This document shows positions 8,731 through 17,395 of a stretch of DNA of 64,000 bases, piece after piece (the stretch's first letter is position 1; each line of letters begins with the position of its first letter). The notes beneath the pieces are model-generated. The model searched no databases, was not told the DNA's origin, and saw nothing but the letters and a program-made list of their open reading frames with translations. The translations under genes were made by a program, and so were the position numbers. The stretch comes from JACVRW01 sp963808545 (lineage in GTDB: Bacteria; Actinomycetota; Thermoleophilia; Solirubrobacterales; Thermoleophilaceae): positions 505,168 through 569,167 of the forward strand of contig CAWEGB010000006.1 in NCBI GenBank assembly GCA_963808545.1, read 5' to 3'.

Positions 8731-10332
8731 ATGATAGAGGATCTGCGTCACCGACCTGAGGGTGCCCTGCTTGAGGCCGACCTATGCATAGTCGGCGCGG
8801 GCGCTGCGGGAATCGCCCTGGCAAGAGAGTTGGCGGCCGAGCACCACAGCGATGTAGTGGTGCTCGAGAGCGGAGGCCTGAAGCGCCACGCCGCCACGGA
8901 CGGGCTCAACGACGGAGACTCGCAAGGCCTCCCCCCGGCATCGCTGACCGAAGGCCGTGGACGGCTCTTCGGGGGCGCCACCGCCCTGTGGGCGGGTCAA
9001 TGCATCCCACCCGAGCCCGAGACCTTCCGCGAACGGCCCTGGGTCTCCCACAGCGGATGGCCGTTCGCCGTGAGCGACCTCGAGCCCTACATCCGCAGGG
9101 CCGAGGCCCTGTTTCAGATCCAGGGCGAGGTCTACGACGAGCGGACTTGGGATTCGTTCGCCGTCCGGCGGGTGCCAACCGACCCCGACCGGCTGGAGCA
9201 CCGGTTCACGGTCTGGTGCCCCGAGCCGCACCTCGGCCGGCTCTACCGCAAGCGTCTCGAGGCCGCGGCGAACGTGAAGGTCCTGCTCAACGCCACCGCC
9301 ACCGAGATCGTCACGACATCCGACGGCCGGCGCTTCGACAGCGTCCGCGTGGCCACTCCGGAGGGCCGCGCCGCGGTGGTGCGGGCGCGCGCCTGCGTGC
9401 TCTGCGGCGGAGCCATCGAGAACAGCCGGCTCCTGTTGGCCTCGGACCGGCACTCGCCCGGCGGCATCGGGAACGAGCACGATCTCGTCGGACGCTTCTT
9501 TCAGGAGCACCCCAACGGCAGCACGGCCGTCATCGCGGACGGCGACGTCAGGCGCCTCCAAGAGCTCTATGGCCTGTTCTACCGGGGTCGCGTCCGGTAC
9601 CTACCGCGGCTCACGCTGAGCTTCAGCGAGCAGCGCTCCCGTGAGGTGCTCGCCTGCGCGGCCCACCCGGTGTTCCACTTCGAGGAAGAATCGGGCATCG
9701 AGGCCGCGCGGCGCATCTACCGGGCCGCCCGGGCGGGGCGCGTACCGGACAGACTGCGCCTCGAACTGGGACGGATGGTCCGGGACGCCCGGAGTGTCGG
9801 CCACGTGGCCCGTCGCCGGTTGGCGCACGGCCGTTCCGCCGATCTCGAACCCGCCCGGATCACCCTCCAGACCTACACCGAGCAGGCTCCGAACCCGGAC
9901 AGCCGGGTGACGTTGTCGGAACGTCGCGACGCGCTCGGAGTTCCCCTACCGAGGGTTGACTGGCGCCTGACCGAACAGGACCGCCGCACCACAGAGGCGA
10001 TGGTGGACACCGTGGCTGCCGAGTTTCGCCGTCTGGGTCTGGGCGAGATTCGGGCCGAGCAGTGGCTGAAGGGCGGCAGCTGGGCCGGCCACCTGCATGA
10101 CGCCTACCACCACATGGGCACCACGCGGCTCGGATCCAGCCCACTCGACAGCGTTGTCGATCGCGACGGTCAGCTACACCGCGTGAGCGGCCTGTACGTC
10201 ACCGGCGCCTCTGTGTTTCCGATCGCCGGCTTTGCCAATCCCACGTTGCTGATCGCCGCCCTCGCGATCCGGCTCGGCGACCACCTGAAGAAGCGCCTAG
10301 GGAGCCCGTGGCCCGCTACTACCTCGACCTGA
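8731..10332 (+). CDS. GMC-family FAD-dependent oxidoreductase
   Basis: 533 residues. The frame opens at 8629, but ATG 8731 is chosen because a G-rich ribosome-binding stretch precedes it and the Rossmann motif starts a few residues in (CIVGAGAAGIALARELA with VVLESGG). A second family hallmark is the C-terminal block HHMGTTRLG...LYVTGASVFPIAGFANPTL, which holds the active-site His-Asn region of glucose-methanol-choline oxidoreductases. It oxidises an alcohol using FAD; in bacterial glycan loci such enzymes are often of unknown substrate. It overlaps the next gene by 25 bases. Confidence 0.87.
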   Translation: MIEDLRHRPEGALLEADLCIVGAGAAGIALARELAAEHHSDVVVLESGGLKRHAATDGLNDGDSQGLPPASLTEGRGRLFGGATALWAGQCIPPEPETFRERPWVSHSGWPFAVSDLEPYIRRAEALFQIQGEVYDERTWDSFAVRRVPTDPDRLEHRFTVWCPEPHLGRLYRKRLEAAANVKVLLNATATEIVTTSDGRRFDSVRVATPEGRAAVVRARACVLCGGAIENSRLLLASDRHSPGGIGNEHDLVGRFFQEHPNGSTAVIADGDVRRLQELYGLFYRGRVRYLPRLTLSFSEQRSREVLACAAHPVFHFEEESGIEAARRIYRAARAGRVPDRLRLELGRMVRDARSVGHVARRRLAHGRSADLEPARITLQTYTEQAPNPDSRVTLSERRDALGVPLPRVDWRLTEQDRRTTEAMVDTVAAEFRRLGLGEIRAEQWLKGGSWAGHLHDAYHHMGTTRLGSSPLDSVVDRDGQLHRVSGLYVTGASVFPIAGFANPTLLIAALAIRLGDHLKKRLGSPWPATTST

Positions 10333-11333
10333 GAGGTGAGTCGGCTCCCCTTCGCTGGAATCCGAGCGAAGGGACCCACCCCGCGAGCGGCGACACCCGG
10401 TACTTCGGAGCGGTCTTCCGGGCGCTCGAGGACATCCTCGATGAGGCCGAGCTCGACGTCTATCTGACCTGGAGCTGGGAGCGGCTACCCGCGTACGGCG
10501 ACCAGGTGGTGGCCGTGGTGTTGTCCGACGAGGTGGGACACATCCCGCGTTACGTGGGTCAGGTGCGCTCGGTCTTCAAGTGCTACGGCACGCGTCCGGC
10601 TTTGGGAACCGGCCCGCTCGGCGATCGAAGCCTCACCGGCTGGGCCAACCTCGGTCAGTACGGAGTCCGGTGGCTGCGATGGTTGCCCGACGGTGCCGCC
10701 TACGCACGACTGCTCGCGGGGAGGCGGCTGCGCCGCCGGCGCGCTCCCCCTCCTGTCGAGGCGATCCCACTCGGGACCTACAACCAGATCGACCTGCCGC
10801 TCAGGCCGATCGATCAGCGCCCCACCGATGTCTTCTTCGCCGGGAGCGTTGAGCATCTGGGCTCGGCGCGCGACCGGCTGCTCTCTCCCAAGGGGCGGGC
10901 GCGCCGCGAGATGCTGAGTGCCGTCCGGCGTACGGCCGAGGGGCGGCCGGGTATGACCGTGGACGTGCGCACCACGCCGAACTTCGAGACCTCGGCGTCG
11001 TCCTCGCCCGTGACCTACTCCGAGGCACTGATGAACGCCAAGGTGTGTCTCGCGCCGCGGGGCACCTCGGTCGAAACCTTCCGCTTCTTCGAAGGCTTGC
11101 GCGCAGGCTGCCTGGTGGTCAGCGGGGGTTTGCCTCGACACCGCTTCTACGAGGGTGCGCCGGTGCTCCGGCTCGACCGCTGGCGCGCGCTGCCCCAGTT
11201 GCTTGATCCACTGCTCGACGCGCCCGGCGAGCAGCGCCGTCTTCACGAAGCCGCGCTGGCCTGGTGGCGTGACCGCTGCTCAGAGGCCGCGGTCGCGCGT
11301 TTCATGGCCGACCGTCTCAACGCAGCGGGATAG
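10308..11333 (+). CDS. Exostosin-like (GT47-type) glycosyltransferase
   Basis: 341 residues from GTG 10308, which lies inside the 3' end of the GMC gene, so translation is likely coupled. The C-terminal half carries the exostosin-like pattern: TYSEALMNAKVCLAPRG, then VETFRFFEGLRAGCLVVSGG, the acidic sugar-nucleotide-binding part of a GT-B fold. The N-terminal half (VYLTWSWERLPAYGDQVVAVVLSDE) is poorly conserved, as usual in this family. Predicted to add a sugar with inversion; donor unknown. No membrane segment or signal is seen, so it should work in the cytoplasm. Confidence 0.7.
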   Translation: MARYYLDLRGESAPLRWNPSEGTHPASGDTRYFGAVFRALEDILDEAELDVYLTWSWERLPAYGDQVVAVVLSDEVGHIPRYVGQVRSVFKCYGTRPALGTGPLGDRSLTGWANLGQYGVRWLRWLPDGAAYARLLAGRRLRRRRAPPPVEAIPLGTYNQIDLPLRPIDQRPTDVFFAGSVEHLGSARDRLLSPKGRARREMLSAVRRTAEGRPGMTVDVRTTPNFETSASSSPVTYSEALMNAKVCLAPRGTSVETFRFFEGLRAGCLVVSGGLPRHRFYEGAPVLRLDRWRALPQLLDPLLDAPGEQRRLHEAALAWWRDRCSEAAVARFMADRLNAAG

Positions 11334-11363
11334 GCGAACCCGGTCTAAGCTGGCGTTCGGCCC

Positions 11364-11369
11364 TAGTCT
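11364..11369 (+). promoter_or_regulatory. Candidate -10 element TAGTCT
   Basis: TAGTCT sits 13 bases upstream of ATG 11383, in the 49-base gap after the previous gene. A transcript starting about 7 bases downstream would have a leader of only about 6 bases. Confidence 0.38.
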
Positions 11370-11382
11370 GCGCCGTTCGCCC

Positions 11383-12600
11383 ATGAGGATCCTGTTCGTG
11401 AACCACACCGGCGCCTCCAGCGGGGCCGAGCTGGCCCTGATGCGCCTCGTCGAGGGTCTCAAGGCCGAGCACTCCGTGGCCGTCGCCTGCCCCGGTGACG
11501 GAGCGCTGGCCGAGCTCGTCCGGGCGGCCGGGGTCGAACACTTCGCCGTCCCTGCTTTCGAGGCCAGCCTGCGGCTCGATCCCGTGCAGACCCCCGTTGG
11601 CCTGGCGCGCCTGGGAGCCGGCGGCGCAGCCACGGCGCGGGTCGTCCGTCGCCACCAGCCCGACCTGGTCCATGCCAATACCCCCCGCGCCGGTCTCATG
11701 GCCGCCGCGATCAGCGCGGCCGGCGGCCCACCCCTTGTGGTTCGGGCCCACGAGCAGCTGCCGCTGACCCCGTTGGGGCGGGGGGTGCGCTTCGTGCTCT
11801 CCCGTTGCGCCGCAGCCGTGACCACCGTCTCGAAGAACACGGCGGCGAGATTCAACGAGGGTCTGCGCCGCCCTTTGGCCACCCACGTCTACAACAGCTT
11901 CGACCGCCAGCGCTTCGATCCCGACCGTGTTCGGCCGGCGCCGATCCGGGAGCAGCTCGGCATCGGCAAGGCGGGGCCACTCCTGGGCCAGATCGCCCAG
12001 ATCACGCCCTGGAAGGGACAGGACACGGCGATTCGTGCCGTGGCCCAACTGCGGAACGGCGGGATCGACGCTCACCTGCTGCTCGTGGGCGAGGTTGCCT
12101 TCGCGGGCAAGACCGTCCGCTACGACAACCAAGGCTTCCTGCGTGATCTGCACGCCCTGGCGGGCGACCTCGGCGTCGAGCGTGCGGTTCACTTCCTCGG
12201 GCGACGCACCGACGTGCCGGAGCTCATGCGAGCGCTCGACCTCTCCCTTCTGCCGTCGTGGGACGAGCCGTTCGCCAACGTCATGCTCGAGAGCATGGCC
12301 ATGGGCACGCCGCTGCTCGTGAGTGAGGTGGGCGGAGGGCCGGAGTTGGTCGAGGACCGGGTCTCAGGACGCCTCCTCCCGCCGAAGCGGCCGGACCTCT
12401 GGGCCGAGGCGATCCTCGGCCTCGTGGACGACGCCTCGGCTCTTGCCGCGATGGGCGCCCGAGCGCGGGAGGCGACCGCGGGATTCGACGACGTCGCGCA
12501 CGCGCGGGACATGCTGGCGGTCTACCGAAGAGTCCTCAACGGCAGCCCCGCGCGCAGTGAGAGCGACGAGCGGGGACGGGCGGCGGCGTGGCCGGGCTGA
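11383..12600 (+). CDS. Glycosyltransferase family 4
   Basis: 405 residues from ATG 11383; the frame is open upstream but that part shadows the exostosin-like gene. GT-B architecture: MRILFVNHTGASSGAELALM at the N-terminus, HANTPRAGLMAA and VVRAHEQLP in the acceptor domain, then LLGQIAQITPWKGQDTAI and DEPFANVMLESMAMGTPLL, the E-x7-E donor motif. A retaining sugar transfer in the cytoplasm is expected. It overlaps the O-antigen ligase gene by 13 bases, tying the two together. Confidence 0.9.
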   Translation: MRILFVNHTGASSGAELALMRLVEGLKAEHSVAVACPGDGALAELVRAAGVEHFAVPAFEASLRLDPVQTPVGLARLGAGGAATARVVRRHQPDLVHANTPRAGLMAAAISAAGGPPLVVRAHEQLPLTPLGRGVRFVLSRCAAAVTTVSKNTAARFNEGLRRPLATHVYNSFDRQRFDPDRVRPAPIREQLGIGKAGPLLGQIAQITPWKGQDTAIRAVAQLRNGGIDAHLLLVGEVAFAGKTVRYDNQGFLRDLHALAGDLGVERAVHFLGRRTDVPELMRALDLSLLPSWDEPFANVMLESMAMGTPLLVSEVGGGPELVEDRVSGRLLPPKRPDLWAEAILGLVDDASALAAMGARAREATAGFDDVAHARDMLAVYRRVLNGSPARSESDERGRAAAWPG

Positions 12601-14069
12601 TCGTACGACGCCGCAGCTCGGCTCCGCGCCTGGGGGGTGGCCGCTTCGCCGATCTCGGCTGGCCCCTCCTCCTCGGTGCGCCCGGCATTCTGCTGCTGGG
12701 GTGGCTGCTCACGGTGAACATCCAGGCGGGCGCCGCCTTCGTGTTCGTGGTGCTGGTCGTCGCTCTTCATCAGTACGACCGGCGCTGGGGAATCGCCGCG
12801 ATGCTGGGCCTCTGGTTCCTGGCGCCCGGAATCCGGCGGCTGTTGGGACTGCTCACCGGCTTCGTAGAGAATGATCCGCTCTCGCTCGCCCCCTTCGCGG
12901 CCACCGCTGCCATCGTCGGCGCCGAGCTCGTTCGGGTCCACGTGCCTTCCCGGGTGCGGCGGATCGTGCTGCTGGCGGCCGCGGGGTTCGCGATCGGGCT
13001 TCCAGCAGGTCTCGTGGCGGGGCCCGAAGCGGCTGTCTTCACGTTCTGCGCCTACATGGCCGCCCTCTCCGCGTCGCTTCTGGGGTTCAACGAGCGCGGA
13101 GTCTCGGCCGGCGACAGCACCCTGCGCAACGTCCTGTTGTTCGGTATCCCGCCAATCGCCGTCTACGCGATCCTGCAGCGGGTGTTGCCGCTTCCGGACT
13201 GGGACCAGGCCTGGATCGACGCGACGGACTTCAACAGCATCGGCGCACCGGCCGAAGGGGAGGTGCGGGTGTTCGCGACGCTGAACAGCCCTGGTGCGTT
13301 CGCCCCGCTGCTCGCGCTGTCGCTGCTCTGTTACCTGACGGTCAGGCCGCGGCACCCCTCGATCGCCGTCGCAGGCGCCGGTCTGCTCTCGGTGGCTCTT
13401 GCCCTGACCTACGTTCGCAGCGCCTGGATCGCTCTCATGGTCGCGGCGCTGGCACACATCGTGGCTTCGCGAGGGCAGAGCGCCAAGCTCCTGCTCGGAT
13501 CGGCTGTCGCGGTCACGGTCGTCACGCTGGCGCTCGCTCCGGTCCTTCCCGCCGCTCAGGACGTGGTCGACCGTTTCGACACGATCCGCAACCTGGGCGG
13601 CGATCGCTCGGCCAACGAGCGTTCCGCGACCGTCTCCGGCACTCTGCCGGAGGCGCTCGGCGCCCCGCTCGGCCACGGCCTCGGCACTGCGGGTGAGCAG
13701 TCCAAGCTCAGCGGCGATCCAGGGTTGCGCACACCCGACAACGGCTACCTGGCGCTCCTGTACCAAATCGGCCCGATCGGTTTCCTAATGGTCATCACTG
13801 CGATCGGCCTGATGCTCAGAGCCGCCTGGCGAGGTGCCCGGGACCGGGCGCCGGGACAGGAGCTGAGGCTTCTCCTGTTCGCGATGTTCGTGTACACGGT
13901 CGTGCAGCTCGGATCGGGTGACCAGCTCTACGGCGTCAGCGCCGTCATCTTCTGGTTCATCGGCGGCCAGGTGCTCGCCTACGAGTACTTCCACTCCCAC
14001 GGCGAGGCCCGGAGCGCCGGCCGGCGTTTTCGCCGGCGCTCAGTAGAGGGGCGGGCGGCGCACGTCTAG
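12588..14069 (+). CDS. O-antigen ligase/polymerase-like membrane protein (Wzy/WaaL type)
   Basis: 493 residues from GTG 12588, overlapping the GT4 gene. About 11-12 hydrophobic segments; a long loop near residues 330-385 contains the Wzy_C pattern: LGHGLGTAGEQSK, then TPDNGYLALLYQIGPIGFL, the usual DNxYL-(x)-GxxG region. Such proteins polymerise undecaprenyl-linked repeat units or ligate finished chains on the outer face of the membrane. An Arg-rich tail (RRFRRRS) ends the protein. The 3' end overlaps the convergent acyltransferase gene by 30 bases across a strong hairpin. Confidence 0.85.
   Translation: MAGLIVRRRSSAPRLGGGRFADLGWPLLLGAPGILLLGWLLTVNIQAGAAFVFVVLVVALHQYDRRWGIAAMLGLWFLAPGIRRLLGLLTGFVENDPLSLAPFAATAAIVGAELVRVHVPSRVRRIVLLAAAGFAIGLPAGLVAGPEAAVFTFCAYMAALSASLLGFNERGVSAGDSTLRNVLLFGIPPIAVYAILQRVLPLPDWDQAWIDATDFNSIGAPAEGEVRVFATLNSPGAFAPLLALSLLCYLTVRPRHPSIAVAGAGLLSVALALTYVRSAWIALMVAALAHIVASRGQSAKLLLGSAVAVTVVTLALAPVLPAAQDVVDRFDTIRNLGGDRSANERSATVSGTLPEALGAPLGHGLGTAGEQSKLSGDPGLRTPDNGYLALLYQIGPIGFLMVITAIGLMLRAAWRGARDRAPGQELRLLLFAMFVYTVVQLGSGDQLYGVSAVIFWFIGGQVLAYEYFHSHGEARSAGRRFRRRSVEGRAAHV
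14012..14041. terminator. Perfect inverted repeat at convergent gene ends
   Basis: GAGCGCCGGC (14012-14021) and GCCGGCGCTC (14032-14041) form a perfect 10-bp stem with a 10-base loop, inside the overlapping 3' ends of the O-antigen ligase and acyltransferase genes. There is a TTTT only within the loop. It could end transcription from both sides, or simply be a GC-rich coding palindrome. Confidence 0.45.
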
Positions 14070-14573
14070 GCGGTAGTCGAGGCCGCCGCTGCGCTCGCCC
14101 ACCGGACGTGCCGGTACGCCCCCGACGACGGTTCGCGGCGAGACGTCCCGAGTGGCCACGCCGCCGGCGGCGACGACTCCGCCGCGTCCCACCTTCACCC
14201 CCGCAAGAACCACGGCCCGAGTTGCTATCCATGCGTGATCGGCGATCTCGATCGGAGCCACTTGGCGCTCGAAGTCGGGAGAGGACAGGTTGTGGTTCGC
14301 GGTGAGGAGCTGGGTGTCGGAGGAAACGAGCACGTCCTCACCCACGGTCAGCCCTCCGCGAGCGTCGAGCACCACCCGGAATCCCACCTGCGCGCGGTCG
14401 CCGAGCACGAGCTCCTGAGCACCGATCACCGTCGTGCCGCGAAATACGCACACGCCGCGTCCCAGCTCCGCACCGAGGGCCCGCAGCCAGGCGAGCCTCA
14501 GCCAGTGGCCGGGAAGGTGGGTGATCACCAGGTTGAACACGGCCTGGCCCAGGAATCGCGCGACTCGGGTCAT
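14040..14573 (-). CDS. Hexapeptide-repeat (left-handed beta-helix) acyltransferase
   Basis: 177 residues, ATG 14573. Repeated hexapeptide-like turns run through the protein (GRGVCVFRGTTVIGAQELVLGD, VGEDVLVSSDTQLL, IEIADHAWIATRAVVLAGV, GVVAAGGVATRDV), with TANHN supplying the probable catalytic His. It resembles WcaF/Maa/NodL-like O-acetyltransferases, which use acetyl-CoA to acetylate a sugar. It lies 12 bases downstream of a GT4 gene on the same strand, so it probably acetylates the product of that enzyme or a related unit. Confidence 0.86.
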   Translation of the reverse strand: MTRVARFLGQAVFNLVITHLPGHWLRLAWLRALGAELGRGVCVFRGTTVIGAQELVLGDRAQVGFRVVLDARGGLTVGEDVLVSSDTQLLTANHNLSSPDFERQVAPIEIADHAWIATRAVVLAGVKVGRGGVVAAGGVATRDVSPRTVVGGVPARPVGERSGGLDYRLDVRRPPLY

Positions 14574-14585
14574 CGCCGCCGATGC

Positions 14586-15761
14586 TCACACATCGCGACC
14601 ACTCCGGCGGCCTCGCCGTGAGCGCGGCTCGTCGACCGCCTCCGCGTAGAGCTCCTCCAGACGGTCGATCACCCGCTCCCAGGCGTAGCTTTCCTCGACC
14701 ACCCGCCGATTGTGCGCGCCCATGCTCCGGCGCAGATCAGGGCTGGTGAGCAGATCGGACAGCGCCGAGGCCAGCGCACCGACTTCGCCGGGCGCGACCT
14801 TGCGACCGCCCTCCTCGGACACGACGTGACGCAGGCCGCCGGCCTCGGTGACCACGACCGGCTTGCCGCAGGCCATCGCCTCGAGCACCGACAGTGGGTT
14901 GGGATCGCCATAGGCGGGCAGGCAGTAGACGGCGCAGCGCTGCATGGCCGCAACGGCACCGGCGCGGTCGAGGTGGCCCAGCAGCTCCACCTGCGCGAGA
15001 CCTGGAGTGCGCTCAACGCGTCGATGCACCGAGGCGCTCTCGGGACCTCCCCCGGCCACCAGCAGCCGCGCGGCCGGCAGCTCGGAGGACAGCCGCGAGA
15101 ACGCGTCGAGGAGGACGTGGATCCCCTTCCGCGCATCGAGGTTGGCCAAGAACAGAACGTCCGCGTCCGCACCGTTGTACGTCGGTCGCCAGGTTGCGGC
15201 GTCTACCCCCAGCGGCAGCTCGCGTACCTTGAGCCCGCTCCTTGACGGAGCGGCCACCTTTTCCTCGGCGGCGGGATTCGAGAGCAGCACGCTCGTGGCC
15301 GTCAGCTGCTGAGCCGCACGCAGACCGTGACGCATGAGTCGAGCGAGCGGATTCTGCCGGGTGGCGGCGTCCTCCCCGGGCTCCCAGTCGGGCACGTAAG
15401 GGCCGAGCACGAGCGGGGTGGTCACGTCTGCCAGCGCGAGGGTGACGCCGACCTCGGCCGGCGTGAGCTGGTGGATCACGTCGAATGGCGCCCCTGCGGA
15501 AAGCCGGGCATGCAGACGACGCAGTTCCCGCATGAATCGCAGCCGTGTGCGCGCCGGGCCGGCGTCGGAGCCGGCAAGAGGATGAACGTGGACGTTCGGC
15601 GCAGGCCGGGAGCGAAGGTCCACGTGACCCGCCGCGACGTGGATCTCATGCCCGCGGGCGCCCAGCTCGCGGATGAAGCCGAAGGCCACGAGCCCATCGC
15701 CGTGGGGACGATGATCGGTCACGAGAGCGGAGGGGGCGATGAGCAGGAGCCGCAGCGGCAC
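14586..15761 (-). CDS. Glycosyltransferase family 4
   Basis: 391 residues. GTG 15761 must be the start: the only nearby ATG, four codons upstream, is followed by an in-frame TGA. N-terminal LRLLLIAPSALVTD with HGDGLVAFGFIRELGARGHE is a typical GT4 acceptor domain. The donor domain has DVLFLANLDARKGIHVLLDAF, GHLDRAGAVAAMQ and NPLSVLEAMACGKPVVV. It ends in a basic tail (RSRRGRRSGRDV). Cotranscribed with the hexapeptide acyltransferase. Donor and acceptor are unknown. Confidence 0.9.
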   Translation of the reverse strand: MPLRLLLIAPSALVTDHRPHGDGLVAFGFIRELGARGHEIHVAAGHVDLRSRPAPNVHVHPLAGSDAGPARTRLRFMRELRRLHARLSAGAPFDVIHQLTPAEVGVTLALADVTTPLVLGPYVPDWEPGEDAATRQNPLARLMRHGLRAAQQLTATSVLLSNPAAEEKVAAPSRSGLKVRELPLGVDAATWRPTYNGADADVLFLANLDARKGIHVLLDAFSRLSSELPAARLLVAGGGPESASVHRRVERTPGLAQVELLGHLDRAGAVAAMQRCAVYCLPAYGDPNPLSVLEAMACGKPVVVTEAGGLRHVVSEEGGRKVAPGEVGALASALSDLLTSPDLRRSMGAHNRRVVEESYAWERVIDRLEELYAEAVDEPRSRRGRRSGRDV

Positions 15762-15822
15762 TGCTCAGATCATGGTCCAAACACCATCCCCCTGCACTGG
15801 CCGCGAGGCGCTAAACCTTCGC

Positions 15823-15828
15823 TAGCCT
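15823..15828 (+). promoter_or_regulatory. -10 element TAGCCT, near-leaderless
   Basis: TAGCCT is followed by 10 bases and then GTG 15839, without a visible ribosome-binding site. It lies in the 77-base divergent region between the GT4 (leftward) and the BY-kinase-like gene (rightward). Confidence 0.42.
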
Positions 15829-15838
15829 GACCTCTTCG

Positions 15839-17395
15839 GTGTCTTCCGAAGACCGGCCAACCAACGTGTACGGCGGCGATTCCAGCTCGCGCGAGCAGAC
15901 GTCGCTGCTGTCCGTCTTGCTGCGCCGTGCGCCGATCATCATCCTGGTCACGCTCCTGTCGGCGGGTGCGGCGGCCGCCTTCGCCTTCGCCGGCCGGGAC
16001 GAATACGAATCCACCGCCCAGCTGGTCTTCCGCCAGACCATCGGGCCTGAGCAGAACGCCCAGGGGCTGCAACCCGGGGCCCCCGACGCCGACAACCTGG
16101 CCCAGAACAACGTCGCGTTCGTGAATTCCCGGCGGGTCGCCGAGGCGACCGCACAAGAGCTCGGCGACATCTCCCCTGAGGACGTGGAGCGCGACGTCGA
16201 GGTCGCCGGCCAGAAGGACAGCGACGTCGTCAACGTCGTCGCCACCGCCGGCTCGCCGGAGCGGGCCGCGGAGCTGGCCAATACGTACGTCGAGGCCGCC
16301 CAGCAACAAGCGCAGGCCGACCAGGAGGCCGTGACGCTGGCTGCACTGCAAAGCGTCACCCGGCAGCTCCGTGAGCTCCCGCCGGAGCAGCGCAACGGAG
16401 ACGGAGGCGCTTCACTGCGCGAGCGACAAGAGACGCTGAGGACGCTCGCCGACGTCGGAACCGGTAGCCCTCAGGTGATTCAGCCGGGCTTCGTGCCGGA
16501 AGCCAAGAGCGGCAGCCCGGTCGAGACCATCCTGCTCGGCACGCTCTTCGGGCTGATTCTCGGGGTGGGCATCGCACTCCTGCGTGATCAGATGGACCGT
16601 CGGCTGCATCACGCCGCGGAGGTGTCGGCCGCCTTTGATGCTCCGGTGCTCACGACGGTGCCGCGCAATCGCAAGCTCAAGCGGGGCGTGGCCTTCGGCG
16701 AGCTCCCCGACGAGGTCGCCGAATCGTTTCGGATGCTGGACATGAACCTGCGCTTCGGAGTCGAGCCGCCGGTCCGCAGCGTTCTCGTGACCTCGGCCCG
16801 CAGCCGCGAGGGGAAGACCACGGTGGCCTGGAACCTCGCCTGCGCCGCGGCTTCGTCCGGTCTCTCCGTGACGCTCGTAGAGGCGGACCTGAGGCGCCCG
16901 AGCATGGCCGAGCGCTACGGACTCAGGCCCGGCCCGGGCCTGTCCGAGCTCCTACGGGGAGAGGTGCTGATAGCCGACGCACTCCAGAGCGTCCCCACGC
17001 TGCCCGACACCTCCGGCGCCAACGGTCACCTGCGTCCGATGCAGGTGCTGGTGGCGGGCAAGCTCCCACCCGACCCCTGGGCGCTCATGCAGTCGCCCGC
17101 GATGGTCCGCGTGCTCGAGCTCGTGTCCGGCGACCTAGTTGTGATCGACACACCGCCGATCCCCCATGTGGCCGACGCGATCGCGCTTCTGCGCCGCGTC
17201 GACGGCGTGCTCGTATGCGCCTCGGTCAACTCGACCAGCGGGCCGGAGGCGGACCGCCTGCGTCACCAGCTGGAAACGCTCGACGCCCGTGTCGTCGGCG
17301 TGGTGGCCAATGGCGGGTCGGCCGCCTCCGGGTACGCCTATGCTCCGGCCTCGTCGACGGCGCCGGTCACCGCTCAGGTTCCAGACTCCCGCTAG
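15839..17395 (+). CDS. Wzz/BY-kinase fusion: chain-length determinant with P-loop tyrosine-kinase domain
   Basis: 518 residues from GTG 15839. Residues 31-52 and about 229-249 are the two membrane helices of a Wzz domain enclosing an extracytoplasmic region. The cytoplasmic part is a bacterial tyrosine kinase: Walker A SARSREGKTT (319-328), Walker A' TLVEADLRRPS (Asp350) and Walker B LVVIDTPP (433-440). These proteins set polymer length and control Wzx/Wzy assembly. The C-terminus has only two Tyr (499, 501) in GYAYAP rather than a tyrosine cluster. It sits next to two initiating sugar transferases, convergent with the first one (4-base overlap). Confidence 0.87.
   Translation: MSSEDRPTNVYGGDSSSREQTSLLSVLLRRAPIIILVTLLSAGAAAAFAFAGRDEYESTAQLVFRQTIGPEQNAQGLQPGAPDADNLAQNNVAFVNSRRVAEATAQELGDISPEDVERDVEVAGQKDSDVVNVVATAGSPERAAELANTYVEAAQQQAQADQEAVTLAALQSVTRQLRELPPEQRNGDGGASLRERQETLRTLADVGTGSPQVIQPGFVPEAKSGSPVETILLGTLFGLILGVGIALLRDQMDRRLHHAAEVSAAFDAPVLTTVPRNRKLKRGVAFGELPDEVAESFRMLDMNLRFGVEPPVRSVLVTSARSREGKTTVAWNLACAAASSGLSVTLVEADLRRPSMAERYGLRPGPGLSELLRGEVLIADALQSVPTLPDTSGANGHLRPMQVLVAGKLPPDPWALMQSPAMVRVLELVSGDLVVIDTPPIPHVADAIALLRRVDGVLVCASVNSTSGPEADRLRHQLETLDARVVGVVANGGSAASGYAYAPASSTAPVTAQVPDSR

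Noticed and set aside
12522..13766. 414-codon minus-strand frame opposite the O-antigen ligase
   Set aside because: Antisense shadow rich in charged residues, the usual mirror image of a hydrophobic membrane-protein gene.
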